Made by a program: the position numbers and the translations under genes
The notes under the pieces: model-generated
Told to the model about the DNA's origin: nothing
What the model saw: the letters and a program-made list of their open reading frames with translations, nothing else
Database searches by the model: none
Assembly: GCA_024692905.1 (NCBI GenBank)
Contig: JAILLY010000092.1
Location: forward strand, 25,396 to 89,395
Length of the DNA stretch: 64,000 bases
DNA from: Lachnospiraceae bacterium
Lineage (GTDB): Bacteria; Bacillota; Clostridia; Lachnospirales; Lachnospiraceae
Reading direction: 5' to 3'
In this document: positions 52,806 through 61,590 of the stretch, piece after piece
Numbering within the stretch: the first letter of the stretch is position 1
Layout: every line of letters starts with the position of its first letter

Positions 52806-53723
52806 ATGGTATATGACGTGATAATCGCAGGAGCCGGGCCGGCAGGACTTACCGCGGCCATATATGCAAGCCGGGCCGAACTCAAGGTCCTTCTGATAGA
52901 GAAGAATTATATTTCGGGCGGCCAGATAATAAACACATATGAAATAGATAATTATCCCGGACTTCCGGGATTTAACGGGATGGACCTTGCGGATAAGATG
53001 TCCGCACATGCCGATAAATACGAACCGGACCGCGTGACCGCGGACATAGTAAGCCTTGAGCTTGACGGTGAGATAAAAAAGGTGGTCACCGACGGGGAAA
53101 CCTACGAAGGACGTACCGTGATCCTTGCCTCGGGCAATTCTCCGAGGAAGCTCGGTGTGAGCGGTGAGCAGGAACTTGCCGGAATGGGAGTTTCGTACTG
53201 TGCGACCTGTGACGGGGCATTCTTTAAGAATAAGACAGTCGCTGTTGTCGGCGGAGGCGACGTTGCCGTTGAGGATGCGATCTTCCTTGCAAGAGGATGC
53301 ACGAAGGTATACATCATCCACCGCAGGGATGAGCTTAGAGCCGCAAAGACCTTAAGGACCGCATTGTTTGCATGTGAGAATGTCGAACCCGTATGGAACA
53401 GCGTTGTGGATGCGATATCCGGAAAGGATATGGTCGAGAGCATCACCGTCAGGAACATAAAGGAAGGCAGCAGCAATGAACTTAAGGTTGACGGCATATT
53501 CATCGCAGTAGGAAATACACCGAATTCTTCTTATTTAAATGATACTCATCTTAAGCTCGATGATAAGGGATACGTTCTTGCCGGTGAGGACTGTGTCACG
53601 AATATCCCGGGGGTATATGCTGCCGGTGATTTGAGGAGCAAGGCGTTAAGGCAGGTGGTTACGGCCGTTGCAGACGGTGCGAACGCAGTTTATTCGGCTG
53701 AAAAGTACCTTGCCGGAGCGTGA
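52806..53723 (+). CDS. trxB: Thioredoxin reductase
   Basis: The start is ATG 52806 (305 residues), AGGAGG 6 bp upstream; an in-frame ATG at 52776 lacks an SD. FAD-binding GAGPAGLTAAIYASRA (about 9-24), GGQI, the redox-active CATCDG (about 133-138), the NADPH-binding VGGGDVAVEDA (about 153-163), HRRDELRA and the C-terminal FAD motif YAAGDLRSKALRQVVTAVADG are all present in the right order and spacing. It reduces thioredoxin with NADPH in the cytoplasm. No thioredoxin gene is adjacent. Confidence 0.95.
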   Translation: MVYDVIIAGAGPAGLTAAIYASRAELKVLLIEKNYISGGQIINTYEIDNYPGLPGFNGMDLADKMSAHADKYEPDRVTADIVSLELDGEIKKVVTDGETYEGRTVILASGNSPRKLGVSGEQELAGMGVSYCATCDGAFFKNKTVAVVGGGDVAVEDAIFLARGCTKVYIIHRRDELRAAKTLRTALFACENVEPVWNSVVDAISGKDMVESITVRNIKEGSSNELKVDGIFIAVGNTPNSSYLNDTHLKLDDKGYVLAGEDCVTNIPGVYAAGDLRSKALRQVVTAVADGANAVYSAEKYLAGA

Positions 53724-53831
53724 TCTTGTGACAAGTTAACAGAAATTTAACAATTTTTACCAAAACCGCATTAAATGGGGGCTTACAGGGGTGTTGATCA
53801 CATGTATACCGTAATGCGACGGGCGTTTTGG

Positions 53832-53860
53832 TTGACAAAAAAATGGCAGGGTGTTATAGT
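53832..53860 (+). promoter_or_regulatory. Strong promoter for the SH3b-NlpC/P60 gene
   Basis: TTGACA (53832-53837, consensus), 17-bp spacer, TATAGT (53855-53860). The leader is about 37 nt with TGGAGG before the ATG at 53904. Confidence 0.85.
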
Positions 53861-53903
53861 TTTTGGGAAAATGTAAAAAAAATGTAACATTTTGGAGGTT
53901 TAA

Positions 53904-55457
53904 ATGAGGAAAAACGTAATCAGGGCAGCCGCGGCTTCAATAGCGTGCGCAATGGTTATTACAGGTTATCCGGCATTGAACGTCAGCGCTGCAACGGCAT
54001 CATCGGTATTACCCGCAAGCGGAGGTATCCTTGCGGTAGGTAACGGTGTTTCATTAAAGGATATAAAGGCAGAGAGAGCCAGGAGTGCCGCAAGGCAGAA
54101 GGCTCAGACGATACATAATAATGTTAATTCGGATCCCGCTGCAAACGCAGGAGATACCAATACCCTTACGGCAAGTACTTCCGATAAGGTAGACATCTCG
54201 ATCAAGGCAGAGACTCCCGCATCAAAGGCGGTACGTGATGCCGAGACCGTAAACGGAACGAGTATTGTCGGCAGTGCTGCATCTGCGGCATCAATGACTG
54301 TAAGTGAATCAGATGAAGCAAAGGAACTCGTAGCCGAGGCGGAAGCCGATGCACTTGACGGTTCGGCTTCACAGTCTTCCGAAAAGGATGCGACCGTATC
54401 CGGGAACAGCGTTTCGGGCGATCAGATCCCCGAAGAGAAGAATGAAGACGGTCCTACCATCGAAGTATCACTCGCGGCAGGCAACTTTGACAGCGGCGAC
54501 GAGGATTATTCGAGGCTCATCATTGCTCAGGTATCCTATTACGTTAATGTAAGGGATATACCCAGCGAGGATGGCGAGGTCGTAGGTAAGCTTTACAATA
54601 ATTCAGCCGGTGAGTGGCTGGATAAGGACGGCGACTGGTATAAGATCAAGTCCGGTAACGTTACCGGTTATGTTAAGGGTGAGTTTGTTGTCAGCGGTGA
54701 AGATGCCGTTGAGCTCGCCAAGAAGGTTGGCGAGAGGGTAGCTGTAGTTACCACTACCACTCTTAAGGTCCGTGAAGAAGCCGATCTTGAATCATCGGTT
54801 CTCGGTCTGGTTCCAATGGAAGACAGGCTGACTGTTGTTGAAGAGAACGATGAATGGGTCAAGGTTTCCATAGAGGAAGGTGACGGATGGGTAAACAAGG
54901 AATTCGTCAGCGTATCCACTGAATTCCCGAAGGCTGAGAGCAAGGCTGAAGAGGAAGCCCGTCTCGCAAGGGAAGAAGCAGCAAGGAAGGCAGCTATCGC
55001 AGCTGCAGCCAAGGCAGCGGCAGCCAACAAGAAGAACACCGGAAAGGGCGGTGGCGGAAAGGGCGGTTCAGGATATAACGTACCGGCCGGAAGCTGGTCC
55101 GTATCCGGAAGCGGTGCAGGTGCCAATGTTGCAAGTTACGCACTCCAGTTCGTAGGTAATCCTTATGTATACGGCGGAACCTCTCTTACGAACGGAACCG
55201 ACTGTTCAGGATTTACAAGCGGAGTATACAGGAACTTCGGTGTATCCCTGCCTCATTCGTCAGGTGCACAGAGGAGCATGGGTTACAGCGTAGGCGGTCT
55301 TGCCAATGCTCAGGCAGGCGATATCGTATGCTACTCCGGTCACGTAGGAATATATATCGGAAACGGCCAGATAGTACATGCAAGTACGGCCAAGACCGGT
55401 ATCAAGGTATCGAATGCATCATACAGGAGCGTTCTTGATGTAAGGCGTATATTCTGA
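53904..55457 (+). CDS. Secreted peptidoglycan hydrolase, two SH3b domains and NlpC/P60
   Basis: A 517-residue protein. A signal peptide of about 29 residues with an Ala-x-Ala end (NVSAA) precedes a Ser/Ala-rich region (about 30-195), two bacterial SH3 domains (about 206-265 and 275-335; YYVNVRDIPSEDG and TLKVREEADLES), an Ala/Lys/Glu helix (about 345-378), a Gly linker and a C-terminal NlpC/P60 domain (about 400-517) with Cys in GTDCSGF (about 434), His in GDIVCYSGHVGIYI (about 475) and third residue in QIVHAST (about 488). Such enzymes cut gamma-D-Glu-diaminopimelate type stem peptides. It is a single-gene unit with its own strong promoter and terminator, suggesting high expression. Confidence 0.93.
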   Translation: MRKNVIRAAAASIACAMVITGYPALNVSAATASSVLPASGGILAVGNGVSLKDIKAERARSAARQKAQTIHNNVNSDPAANAGDTNTLTASTSDKVDISIKAETPASKAVRDAETVNGTSIVGSAASAASMTVSESDEAKELVAEAEADALDGSASQSSEKDATVSGNSVSGDQIPEEKNEDGPTIEVSLAAGNFDSGDEDYSRLIIAQVSYYVNVRDIPSEDGEVVGKLYNNSAGEWLDKDGDWYKIKSGNVTGYVKGEFVVSGEDAVELAKKVGERVAVVTTTTLKVREEADLESSVLGLVPMEDRLTVVEENDEWVKVSIEEGDGWVNKEFVSVSTEFPKAESKAEEEARLAREEAARKAAIAAAAKAAAANKKNTGKGGGGKGGSGYNVPAGSWSVSGSGAGANVASYALQFVGNPYVYGGTSLTNGTDCSGFTSGVYRNFGVSLPHSSGAQRSMGYSVGGLANAQAGDIVCYSGHVGIYIGNGQIVHASTAKTGIKVSNASYRSVLDVRRIF

Positions 55458-55488
55458 TATACGATCCCGGGAAATAAAACAGATATTC

Positions 55489-55516
55489 AACACCCCCGAT
55501 ATTTCGGGGGTGTTTT
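55489..55516 (+). terminator. Rho-independent terminator of the NlpC/P60 gene
   Basis: Perfect 11-bp stem AACACCCCCGA (55489-55499) with TCGGGGGTGTT (55504-55514), 4-nt loop, followed by TT and a short T-rich stretch. Confidence 0.85.
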
Positions 55517-55547
55517 GGGTTAAAGGAAAAGAAAGGCAGGTATCTTT

Positions 55548-56921
55548 ATGGAACGATCAAGGGAAAAACTCGCAAGCAGAATGGGATTCATACTGCTGAG
55601 CGCAGGCTGCGCGATAGGCCTTGGAAATGTATGGAAGTTTCCGTATATCACCGGACAGTATGGAGGAGGAGTATTCCTGATACTGTATTTTCTGATGCTC
55701 ATTTTGTTCGGGATCCCGGTAATGACCATGGAATTTGCGATAGGAAGGGCCTCCCAGAAGGCTCCTGTCAAGATGTATGACGATCTTGAGCCTAAGGGAA
55801 GCAAGTGGCACATCCACGGATATGTGGGAATGATCGGATGCATCATGCTCATGATGTATTATGCGGTAGTGGCCGGCTGGATCGTTAGATATTTCATAAA
55901 GTTCCTTTGCGGTGACTTTGACGGACTGACACCGGATGATATAGGCAATGAATTCGGTGCGATGCTTGCCTCTCCCGGGACCAATCTGGGTTATCTCGCA
56001 GTTGTCGTGATAATAAGCTTCGTCGTTCTTGCGATCGGGCTGCAGTCGGGACTTGAAAGGATAACCAAATATATGATGATGGCGCTGCTCCTTATAATGA
56101 TCGTACTTGCGGTCAATTCGTTCACCATGCCCGGAAGCGCCGAGGGACTTAAGTTCTTCCTTTTCCCTGATATTAACCGTACAAAGCAGATAGGATTTAC
56201 GAACGTTCTTATGGGTGCGCTCAATCAGGCGTTCTTTACGCTCAGCATAGGCATAGGCTCCATGGCCGTATTCGGAAGCTATCTGGGAAAAGACAGACGC
56301 CTTTTGGGTGAATCCGTCCATATAACCGTTCTTGATACCCTTGTAGCGGTAACGGCCGGTCTTATCATGTTCCCTGCGTGCTTCTCGTACGGCATTGACG
56401 TAAATGCGGGACCGAGCCTCTTATTCATAACCATGCCCAATGTATTTGCAAATATGTCCTTCGGAAGGGTATGGGGGACACTGTTCTTCCTGTTCATGAG
56501 CTTCGCCGCGCTTTCAACGGCATTTGCGGTTTACGAGAATATCATAGCCAATTTCAAGGAACTTACCGGATGGACAAGAAAGAAAACCTGTCTTGTCTGC
56601 GGGATCATCATGTTTTTACTCGCTGTACCCTGCGCGCTCGGGTTTAACCTATGGTCCGGATTTATGCCTTTCGGAGAAGGTACGGGTGTCCTTGATCTTG
56701 AAGATTTCGTTGTATCAAACCTGCTCCTTCCCATAGGAGCGATAGTATATGTTCTTTTCTGTACCGTCCGCTACGGCTGGGGCTGGGACGGATTTATCGG
56801 TGAGGCCAACAGCGGAAAGGGCTTAAAGGTGCCGGTATGGCTTAAGAATTACATGCGCTTTTTTGTTCCCGTTGTACTGTTCATCATACTGGTAACGGGT
56901 CTTTACGGATTTTTCAAGTAG
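55548..56921 (+). CDS. Sodium-dependent neurotransmitter-symporter-family (NSS) amino-acid transporter
   Basis: A 457-residue protein with 11-12 membrane segments. The first segment, GFILLSAGCAIGLGNVWKFPY (split around residues 10-30), is the unwound substrate/sodium-binding helix of LeuT-type transporters; GGGVFLILYF, MEFAIGRAS and the segment-6-7 region (LNQAFFTLSIGIGSM, about 225) also fit. It is complete and the usual length. Family members import amino acids with sodium; substrate not predicted. SD is AAAGGCAGG-like. A broken relative follows directly. Confidence 0.92.
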   Translation: MERSREKLASRMGFILLSAGCAIGLGNVWKFPYITGQYGGGVFLILYFLMLILFGIPVMTMEFAIGRASQKAPVKMYDDLEPKGSKWHIHGYVGMIGCIMLMMYYAVVAGWIVRYFIKFLCGDFDGLTPDDIGNEFGAMLASPGTNLGYLAVVVIISFVVLAIGLQSGLERITKYMMMALLLIMIVLAVNSFTMPGSAEGLKFFLFPDINRTKQIGFTNVLMGALNQAFFTLSIGIGSMAVFGSYLGKDRRLLGESVHITVLDTLVAVTAGLIMFPACFSYGIDVNAGPSLLFITMPNVFANMSFGRVWGTLFFLFMSFAALSTAFAVYENIIANFKELTGWTRKKTCLVCGIIMFLLAVPCALGFNLWSGFMPFGEGTGVLDLEDFVVSNLLLPIGAIVYVLFCTVRYGWGWDGFIGEANSGKGLKVPVWLKNYMRFFVPVVLFIILVTGLYGFFK

Positions 56922-57436
56922 GAAAAGGATGAGTATCATCTGATACTTGCGGTGACTTTCGGATTTACGCTTCTCATCACGGAGGCCTTGTAGGGTGCCT
57001 GTTCTTTGCGCTGGTGCTGTTTGCGGCAACGACAAGCTCCGTGTCGATACTTGAAGCGGTCGTATCAAGCTTTATGGACAGGTTTAAGATAAGCCGGAAA
57101 AAAGCAACTGTTATTGAAGTGGTCATCGCACTTTTGCTTGAGGTGCTCGTGTGCCTGGGATATAACGTTCTTTACTTCGAATATACGCTTCCGAACGGAG
57201 CGACCGCGCAGATACTGGATATACTGGATTACATCAGCAATAATCTCCTGATGCCGGTAGTATCCATAGGTACCTGTGTGCTCATGGGCTGGATATTGAA
57301 GCCCCGGTTCGTGATCGATGAGGTTACAAGGAACGGGGAAAAGTTCACGCGCGGAAAGCTCTTTGCCGTGATGCTTAAGTTCATTGCGCCGCTTATGCTC
57401 ATACTTTTGCTCCTTAAGGCGGTAAACGTATTCTGA
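56922..57436 (+). pseudogene. C-terminal fragment of a second NSS transporter
   Basis: The open frame from about 56972 to 57436 encodes LFFALVLFAATTSSVSILEA (split; membrane segment 7 of NSS proteins), then segments 8-11 ending in the LLLLKAVNVF tail. The first six segments are missing. Just upstream, a different frame reads GFTLLITEAL before a TAG at 56991-56993, suggesting a frameshift in the remnant. A GTG at 57014 could start a 140-residue product but has no convincing SD. It directly abuts the intact transporter gene, consistent with decay of a tandem duplicate. Confidence 0.75.
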
Positions 57437-57481
57437 CTTTAAAAATGCGGCTGCGGAAGATGATATAGGCATATCGTCTCA

Positions 57482-57510
57482 TTGCAAGAACCGCCTTGAA
57501 ATGTTATAAT
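57482..57510 (+). promoter_or_regulatory. Promoter for hpf
   Basis: TTGCAA (57482-57487), 17-bp spacer, TATAAT (57505-57510) with an upstream TG (extended -10). Leader about 25 nt. Confidence 0.8.
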
Positions 57511-57541
57511 ATCATCAACTTACTAAAAGGGGGTGACTGAC

Positions 57542-58069
57542 ATGAAATTTGTAATAGTAGGTAAGAATATCGATCTGACCGAGGGCCTTAAAAGCGCGGT
57601 CGAGGATAAGATAGGAAAGCTTGAGCGGTATTTTACGCCAGACACCGAAGTTCATGTTACGTTAAGTGTTGAAAAGGATCGCCAGAAAATAGAAGTAACC
57701 ATACCTGTCAAGGGAAGCATCATCCGTTCCGAGCAGGTGAGCAACGATATGTATGTTTCGATAGATCTTGTTGAGGAGATCATCGAGAGGCAGCTTAAGA
57801 GGTACAAAAACAAGATAGCAGACGGCAAGTTCGGTTCGGGAAGCTTAAAGGAGGAATTTGTCGAGAAGGAATATGAGGAGGATGACGAGATCAACATCGT
57901 CCGTTCCAAGAGGTTTGATATCAAGCCCATGTATCCCGAGGATGCATGCGTTCAGATGGAACTTTTGGGACATAACTTCTACGTATTCTGCAATGCCGAG
58001 ACAGATCAGGTAAACGTGGTATATAAGAGGAAGGGTAATACATACGGACTGATCGAGCCTGAAGTGTAA
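57542..58069 (+). CDS. hpf: Ribosome hibernation promoting factor, long form
   Basis: The start is ATG 57542 (175 residues), with AAAGGGGG 8 bp upstream; a GTG at 57533 overlaps the SD. The N-terminal domain (about 1-100; KFVIVGKNIDLTEGLKSAVEDKIGKLERYF region and VEVTIPVKG) binds the decoding centre. The C-terminal domain (about 118-175; VRSKRFDIKPMYPEDACVQMELLGHNFYVF region, YKRKGNTYGLIEPE) drives 100S ribosome dimerisation. The length is that of long HPF in Gram-positive bacteria. It has its own promoter and is followed by a structured RNA-like tail. Confidence 0.95.
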   Translation: MKFVIVGKNIDLTEGLKSAVEDKIGKLERYFTPDTEVHVTLSVEKDRQKIEVTIPVKGSIIRSEQVSNDMYVSIDLVEEIIERQLKRYKNKIADGKFGSGSLKEEFVEKEYEEDDEINIVRSKRFDIKPMYPEDACVQMELLGHNFYVFCNAETDQVNVVYKRKGNTYGLIEPEV

Positions 58070-58070
58070 G

Positions 58071-58186
58071 GCAGGCCTTTAAGGCTGACCATCCTGCAGG
58101 AATAGAGGAAGGCCGGATGACATGGCCCGGAAGGGATTCCGGGGTGTAAAGTGACTCTCCGAAAGGAGGTCAATATCAAGGAGTGT
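58071..58186 (+). ncRNA. Candidate structured RNA downstream of hpf
   Basis: This part of the 273-bp gap holds consecutive hairpins: GCAGG/CCTGC (58071-58097, with inner GCCT/AGGC), CCGGAA/TTCCGG around GGGA (58127-58142), and GAC-CTCC/GGAG-GTC around GAAA (58153-58171). A terminator-like hairpin follows. The class of RNA called raiA is known to occur beside raiA/hpf genes in Firmicutes; the location fits, but I cannot verify the consensus from memory, and raiA RNAs are usually upstream. No coding frame is convincing. Confidence 0.4.
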
Positions 58187-58238
58187 AAAAGGGGTGCAGT
58201 GATTTCTTTAATGAAATTGCGGCTCCCCTTATGTTTTT
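58187..58238 (+). terminator. Probable rho-independent terminator upstream of the butyrate operon
   Basis: AAGGGG (58189-58194) pairs with CCCCTT (58225-58230); the inner ATTTC/GAAAT (58202-58216) extends the helix with some mismatches; then TTATGTTTTTT. It would end the hpf transcript. The T-run directly precedes the -35 box of the thl promoter. Confidence 0.7.
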
Positions 58239-58240
58239 TA

Positions 58241-58269
58241 TTGTAATTGAATATCCGCTATGATATAAT
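58241..58269 (+). promoter_or_regulatory. Promoter of the butyrate operon
   Basis: TTGTAA (58241-58246), 17-bp spacer, TATAAT (58264-58269) with TG one base before it. The leader of about 67 nt to thl at 58343 carries GGAGG 7-8 bp before the ATG. No other strong promoter is seen within the operon. Confidence 0.8.
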
Positions 58270-58342
58270 TCGTATCGGACACTGTTAAAAAAATAACAAA
58301 GTCATCTATAAACAAATAAATCAAATCAACGGAGGTAAACAA

Positions 58343-59536
58343 ATGTCTAAGAAAGTCGTTATCGAAAGCGCTTGTCGTACAGCCATCGGTACAATGGGTG
58401 GGTCGCTCTCAACGATCCCGGTAGCCGATCTGGGCGCAATCGTCATCAAGGAAGCAGTGAACAGGGCAGGTATCAAGCCTGAGGATGTTGAACATGTATA
58501 CATGGGCTGCGTTATCCAGGCAGGCCAGGGCCAGAACGTGGCTCGTCAGGCATCCATCAAGGCGGGTCTTCCCATCGAGACTCCCGCAGTTACTTCAAAC
58601 GTTGTATGCGGTTCGGGTCTTAATTGCGTAAACCAGGCAGCGCAGATGATAATGGCAGGAGATGCCGATGTGGTAGTTGCAGGCGGTATGGAGAACATGT
58701 CAATGGCTCCCTTCGCTATCCCCAACGGACGTTACGGATACAGGATGATGTGGCCCAGCCAGAGTCAGGGCGGCCTGGTAGATACCATGGTCAAGGATGC
58801 ACTCTGGGACGCATTCAATGATTATCATATGATCACCACTGCGGATAATATCGCAAGGCAGTGGAACCTTACAAGGGAAGAGCTTGATGAGTTCGCCCTT
58901 AAGAGTCAGCTCAAGGCATGTGCCGCTATCGAGAACGGCGCATTCAAGGATGAGATAGTTCCCGTTGAAGTTAAGAAGAAGAAAGAAGTTGTTGTATTTG
59001 ATACCGATGAAGGCCCGAGGCAGGGTTCGACCATCGAAGGTCTTGCAAAGCTTCGTCCCATCAATCCGGACGGCTTCGTAACCGCAGGTAATGCTTCAGG
59101 TATAAATGACGGTGCTGCAGCAGTTGTTGTTATGAGCGAAGAGAAGGCTAAGGAATTAGGCGTTACACCTATGGCTACCTTCGTTGCGGGCGCACTTGCA
59201 GGCGTTGATCCCACGATCATGGGTATCGGCCCCGTTGCTGCGACCAGGAAGGCAATGGCCAAGGCAGGCTATAAGATCGAGGACTTCGATATAATCGAGG
59301 CAAACGAAGCATTTGCGGCTCAGTCTGTTGCTGTAGGCAAGGATCTTGGTATCGATGTTGAGAAGCAGCTTAATCCCAACGGCGGCGCAATAGCACTCGG
59401 ACATCCCGTTGGTGCATCAGGCGCGCGTATTTTCGTAACCCTCCTTCACGAGATGAAGAAGAAGGGCGCAAAGAAGGGTCTTGCTACGCTGTGCATCGGC
59501 GGCGGCATGGGCTGCGCAACGATAGTAGAGATGTGA
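58343..59536 (+). CDS. thl: Acetyl-CoA C-acetyltransferase (thiolase)
   Basis: A 397-residue biosynthetic-type thiolase. The acyl-carrying Cys is in [12 protein letters not shown] (Cys about 89), GGMENMS (about 115), [14 protein letters not shown] (about 245), NEAFAAQ (about 317), the catalytic His in [10 protein letters not shown] (about 352) and the second Cys in TLCIGGGMG (about 382). It condenses two acetyl-CoA to acetoacetyl-CoA, the first step of butyrate formation. First gene of the operon, with strong promoter and consensus SD. A structured element begins right after its stop codon. Confidence 0.96.
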   Translation: MSKKVVIESACRTAIGTMGGSLSTIPVADLGAIVIKEAVNRAGIKPEDVEHVYMGCVIQAGQGQNVARQASIKAGLPIETPAVTSNVVCGSGLNCVNQAAQMIMAGDADVVVAGGMENMSMAPFAIPNGRYGYRMMWPSQSQGGLVDTMVKDALWDAFNDYHMITTADNIARQWNLTREELDEFALKSQLKACAAIENGAFKDEIVPVEVKKKKEVVVFDTDEGPRQGSTIEGLAKLRPINPDGFVTAGNASGINDGAAAVVVMSEEKAKELGVTPMATFVAGALAGVDPTIMGIGPVAATRKAMAKAGYKIEDFDIIEANEAFAAQSVAVGKDLGIDVEKQLNPNGGAIALGHPVGASGARIFVTLLHEMKKKGAKKGLATLCIGGGMGCATIVEM

Positions 59537-59693
59537 GCGATATAGGGATGGAAACTCATGCAGGCGTTGTGCTTGCACAAAAGACTGTATGAGCTTACAG
59601 ACCGAACGTACATAAGCAAGGAGTGCGGCAGCACGGATTGCGCATGTACGTAGGATCGTGAGAGTACGAAGTACGGAACGATCCGTATATCGC
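59537..59693 (+). repeat. Structured element E2 between thl and crt
   Basis: Closing stem GCGATATA (59537-59544), starting at the base after the thl stop codon, pairs with TATATCGC (59686-59693). Hairpin 1 lies in 59545-59603 (core CTCATGCAG/CTGTATGAG and TTGTGC/GCACAA). Hairpin 2, 59606-59651, has ACGTACAT/ATGTACGT, an AA/GC internal loop, GCAA/TTGC, then GGA-GTGC-GGCA-GCAC-GGA. Hairpin 3, 59653-59684, has GGATCGT/ACGATCC around GAGA-GTAC-GAA-GTAC-GGA. Same order, sizes and loops as E1 and E3. Confidence 0.75.
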
Positions 59694-59767
59694 GAATAAA
59701 AAATATGCGCATGTACGTAGGATCGTGAGAGTACGAAGTACGGAACGATCCGTATATCGCGAATAAA
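59639..59767 (+). repeat. Tandem 67-bp duplication of the 3' part of element E2
   Basis: Two near-identical units start at 59639 and 59706 with TGCGCATGTACGTAGG; each contains hairpin 3 and the TATATCGC right arm. This repeats the pattern at 16415-16591, where the corresponding part of E1 is triplicated. The second unit ends about 18 bp before the crt start. Confidence 0.9.
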
Positions 59768-59784
59768 ATATAAAGGAGAAAAAC

Positions 59785-60618
59785 ATGGACTACGTTTTAT
59801 ACGAACAGAAAGATGCGATCGGCATCATCACCATCAACCGCGAAAAGGCTTTAAATGCGCTGAATTCGCAGGTACTGGATGAACTCAATGAGGCATTTGA
59901 TGCGGTTGATCTCAATACCGTAAGATGTCTTATCCTTACGGGAGCAGGTGAGAAATCATTTGTTGCCGGAGCCGATATAGGCGAGATGTCAACCCTTACA
60001 AAGGCTGAGGGCGAGTCATTCGGTAAGAAGGGAAATGACGTATTCAGAAAGATCGAGACATTCCCGATCCCCGTTATAGCGGCTATTAACGGATTCGCAC
60101 TCGGTGGCGGATGCGAGATATCAATGAGCTGTGATATCAGGATATGTTCCGAGAACGCAATGTTCGGACAGCCCGAGGTTGGTCTTGGGATAACTCCGGG
60201 ATTCGGCGGCACCCAGAGGCTTGCACGCCTTGTAGGCGCAGGAATGGCCAAGCAGCTTATATACACCGCACGCAATATAAAGGCTGATGAAGCATATCGT
60301 ATCGGCCTTGTTAATGATGTGATTAAGGCTACCGTTGATGAGGCAGGCAATATCACCGTATCGGCTAAGGATAATCTTATGGCTGCGGCAGAGAAGATGG
60401 CGGGAACGATCGCAAAGAACGCACCCATCGCCGTACGTAACTGCAAGAAGGCCATAAATGACGGACTTGAAGCAGATATGGATAAGGCAATCGTTATCGA
60501 GGAGAAGCTCTTCGGTGACTGCTTCGAGACAGAAGACCAGAAGGCAGGAATGGGCAATTTCCTTAAGAAGAAGGATGATCCCACAAAGGTCAAGGTTGTA
60601 GATTTTAAGAACTGCTGA
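59785..60618 (+). CDS. crt: 3-hydroxybutyryl-CoA dehydratase (crotonase)
   Basis: A 277-residue enoyl-CoA hydratase-family enzyme. AGADIGEM (about 63-70) and FALGGGCEISMSCD (about 104-117) form the oxyanion hole and first catalytic Glu; FGQPEVGLGITPGFGGTQRL (about 130-149) provides the second. It dehydrates 3-hydroxybutyryl-CoA to crotonyl-CoA. It is slightly longer than typical Crt (about 260), with a small insert at about 180-195. SD AAAGGAG lies 6-7 bp upstream. Confidence 0.95.
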   Translation: MDYVLYEQKDAIGIITINREKALNALNSQVLDELNEAFDAVDLNTVRCLILTGAGEKSFVAGADIGEMSTLTKAEGESFGKKGNDVFRKIETFPIPVIAAINGFALGGGCEISMSCDIRICSENAMFGQPEVGLGITPGFGGTQRLARLVGAGMAKQLIYTARNIKADEAYRIGLVNDVIKATVDEAGNITVSAKDNLMAAAEKMAGTIAKNAPIAVRNCKKAINDGLEADMDKAIVIEEKLFGDCFETEDQKAGMGNFLKKKDDPTKVKVVDFKNC

Positions 60619-60717
60619 TAAGGCCGGCCGTGATACAAGGCCATATGCGGCTGCCGGGAAGGCATAAAAGAAGATGCAACTGTAAAATATAATACATATA
60701 AAACGGAGGAAACAAAA

Positions 60718-61590
60718 ATGAAGGTTGGTGTTATCGGTGCCGGAACCATGGGTTCGGGTATTGCACAGGCATTTGCCCAGTGCGACAAAGTAGATACCGT
60801 ATATTTATGCGATATCAAGCAGGAATTTGCTGACGGCGGCAAGGCAAAGGTTCAGAAGGCAATGGATAAGCTCGTTGCCAAGGAGAAGAAGACTCAGGCA
60901 GAAGCAGATGCCATCATGGCCAAGTTCAAGACCGGTCTTAACGATATCTGCGTTGATGCGGATCTTATCGTAGAGGCAGCCCTTGAAGTTATGGACATCA
61001 AGAAAGAGTGCTTCAAGAACCTTATGGAAAATATCGTTAAGAATCCTGACTGTGTATTCGCTTCGAATACATCATCATTATCTATAACCGAGATCGGTGC
61101 AGGTCTTCCCAAGCCGATCGTTGGTATGCATTTCTTCAATCCCGCACCTGTTATGAAGCTCATCGAGGTTATCGCAGGCGCAAACACACCCAAGGAGCTG
61201 GTTGATAAAGTCAATGAGATCTCAAGGGATCTCGGAAAGACTCCCGTTCAGGTTAACGAGGCTCCCGGCTTCGTTGTTAACAGGATCCTGATCCCGCTCA
61301 TCAACGAAGGTATCACCGTTTATGCTGAGGGCGTTTCGGATATCGAAGGCATCGATACCGCCATGAAGCTTGGATGCAACCATCCCATGGGTCCCCTTGA
61401 GCTTGGTGACTATGTGGGTCTTGATATCGTCCTTGCTATCATGGATGTTATCTATAAGGAGACCGGCGATCCCAAGTACCGCGCATGCCCTCTTCTCCGT
61501 AAGATGGTAAGGGCTAAGCAGCTTGGTGTTAAGACAGGCATCGGCTTCTATAACTATGCTGACGGCGGCAAGGTACCTGTAGATAAATAG
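60718..61590 (+). CDS. hbd: 3-hydroxybutyryl-CoA dehydrogenase
   Basis: A 290-residue enzyme. GVIGAGTMGSGIAQAFA (about 4-20) binds NAD(P)H; ASNTSSLSI (about 117-125), GMHFFNPAPVMKLIEVI (about 138-154, catalytic His) and the acidic partner in NEAPGFVVNRIL (about 181-192) follow, then the C-terminal helical domain with HPMGPLELGDYVGLD. It reduces acetoacetyl-CoA. SD CGGAGG lies 8 bp upstream. The 99-bp gap before it contains a GC-rich inverted repeat (CCGGC/GCCGG, about 60624-60660) but no promoter I trust. Confidence 0.96.
   Translation: MKVGVIGAGTMGSGIAQAFAQCDKVDTVYLCDIKQEFADGGKAKVQKAMDKLVAKEKKTQAEADAIMAKFKTGLNDICVDADLIVEAALEVMDIKKECFKNLMENIVKNPDCVFASNTSSLSITEIGAGLPKPIVGMHFFNPAPVMKLIEVIAGANTPKELVDKVNEISRDLGKTPVQVNEAPGFVVNRILIPLINEGITVYAEGVSDIEGIDTAMKLGCNHPMGPLELGDYVGLDIVLAIMDVIYKETGDPKYRACPLLRKMVRAKQLGVKTGIGFYNYADGGKVPVDK

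Noticed and set aside
58153..58171. Known metabolite riboswitch upstream of thl
   Set aside because: The hairpins lie upstream of the predicted thl promoter, so they would not be in its leader, and no riboswitch consensus is recognised.
60690..60705. Internal promoter before hbd (TATAAT-like sequence)
   Set aside because: No acceptable -35 element at 16-18 bp spacing.
59790..60842. 350-codon antisense frame opposite crt
   Set aside because: The codon bias of the highly biased crt gene leaves the opposite frame open; the translated sequence has no family resemblance.
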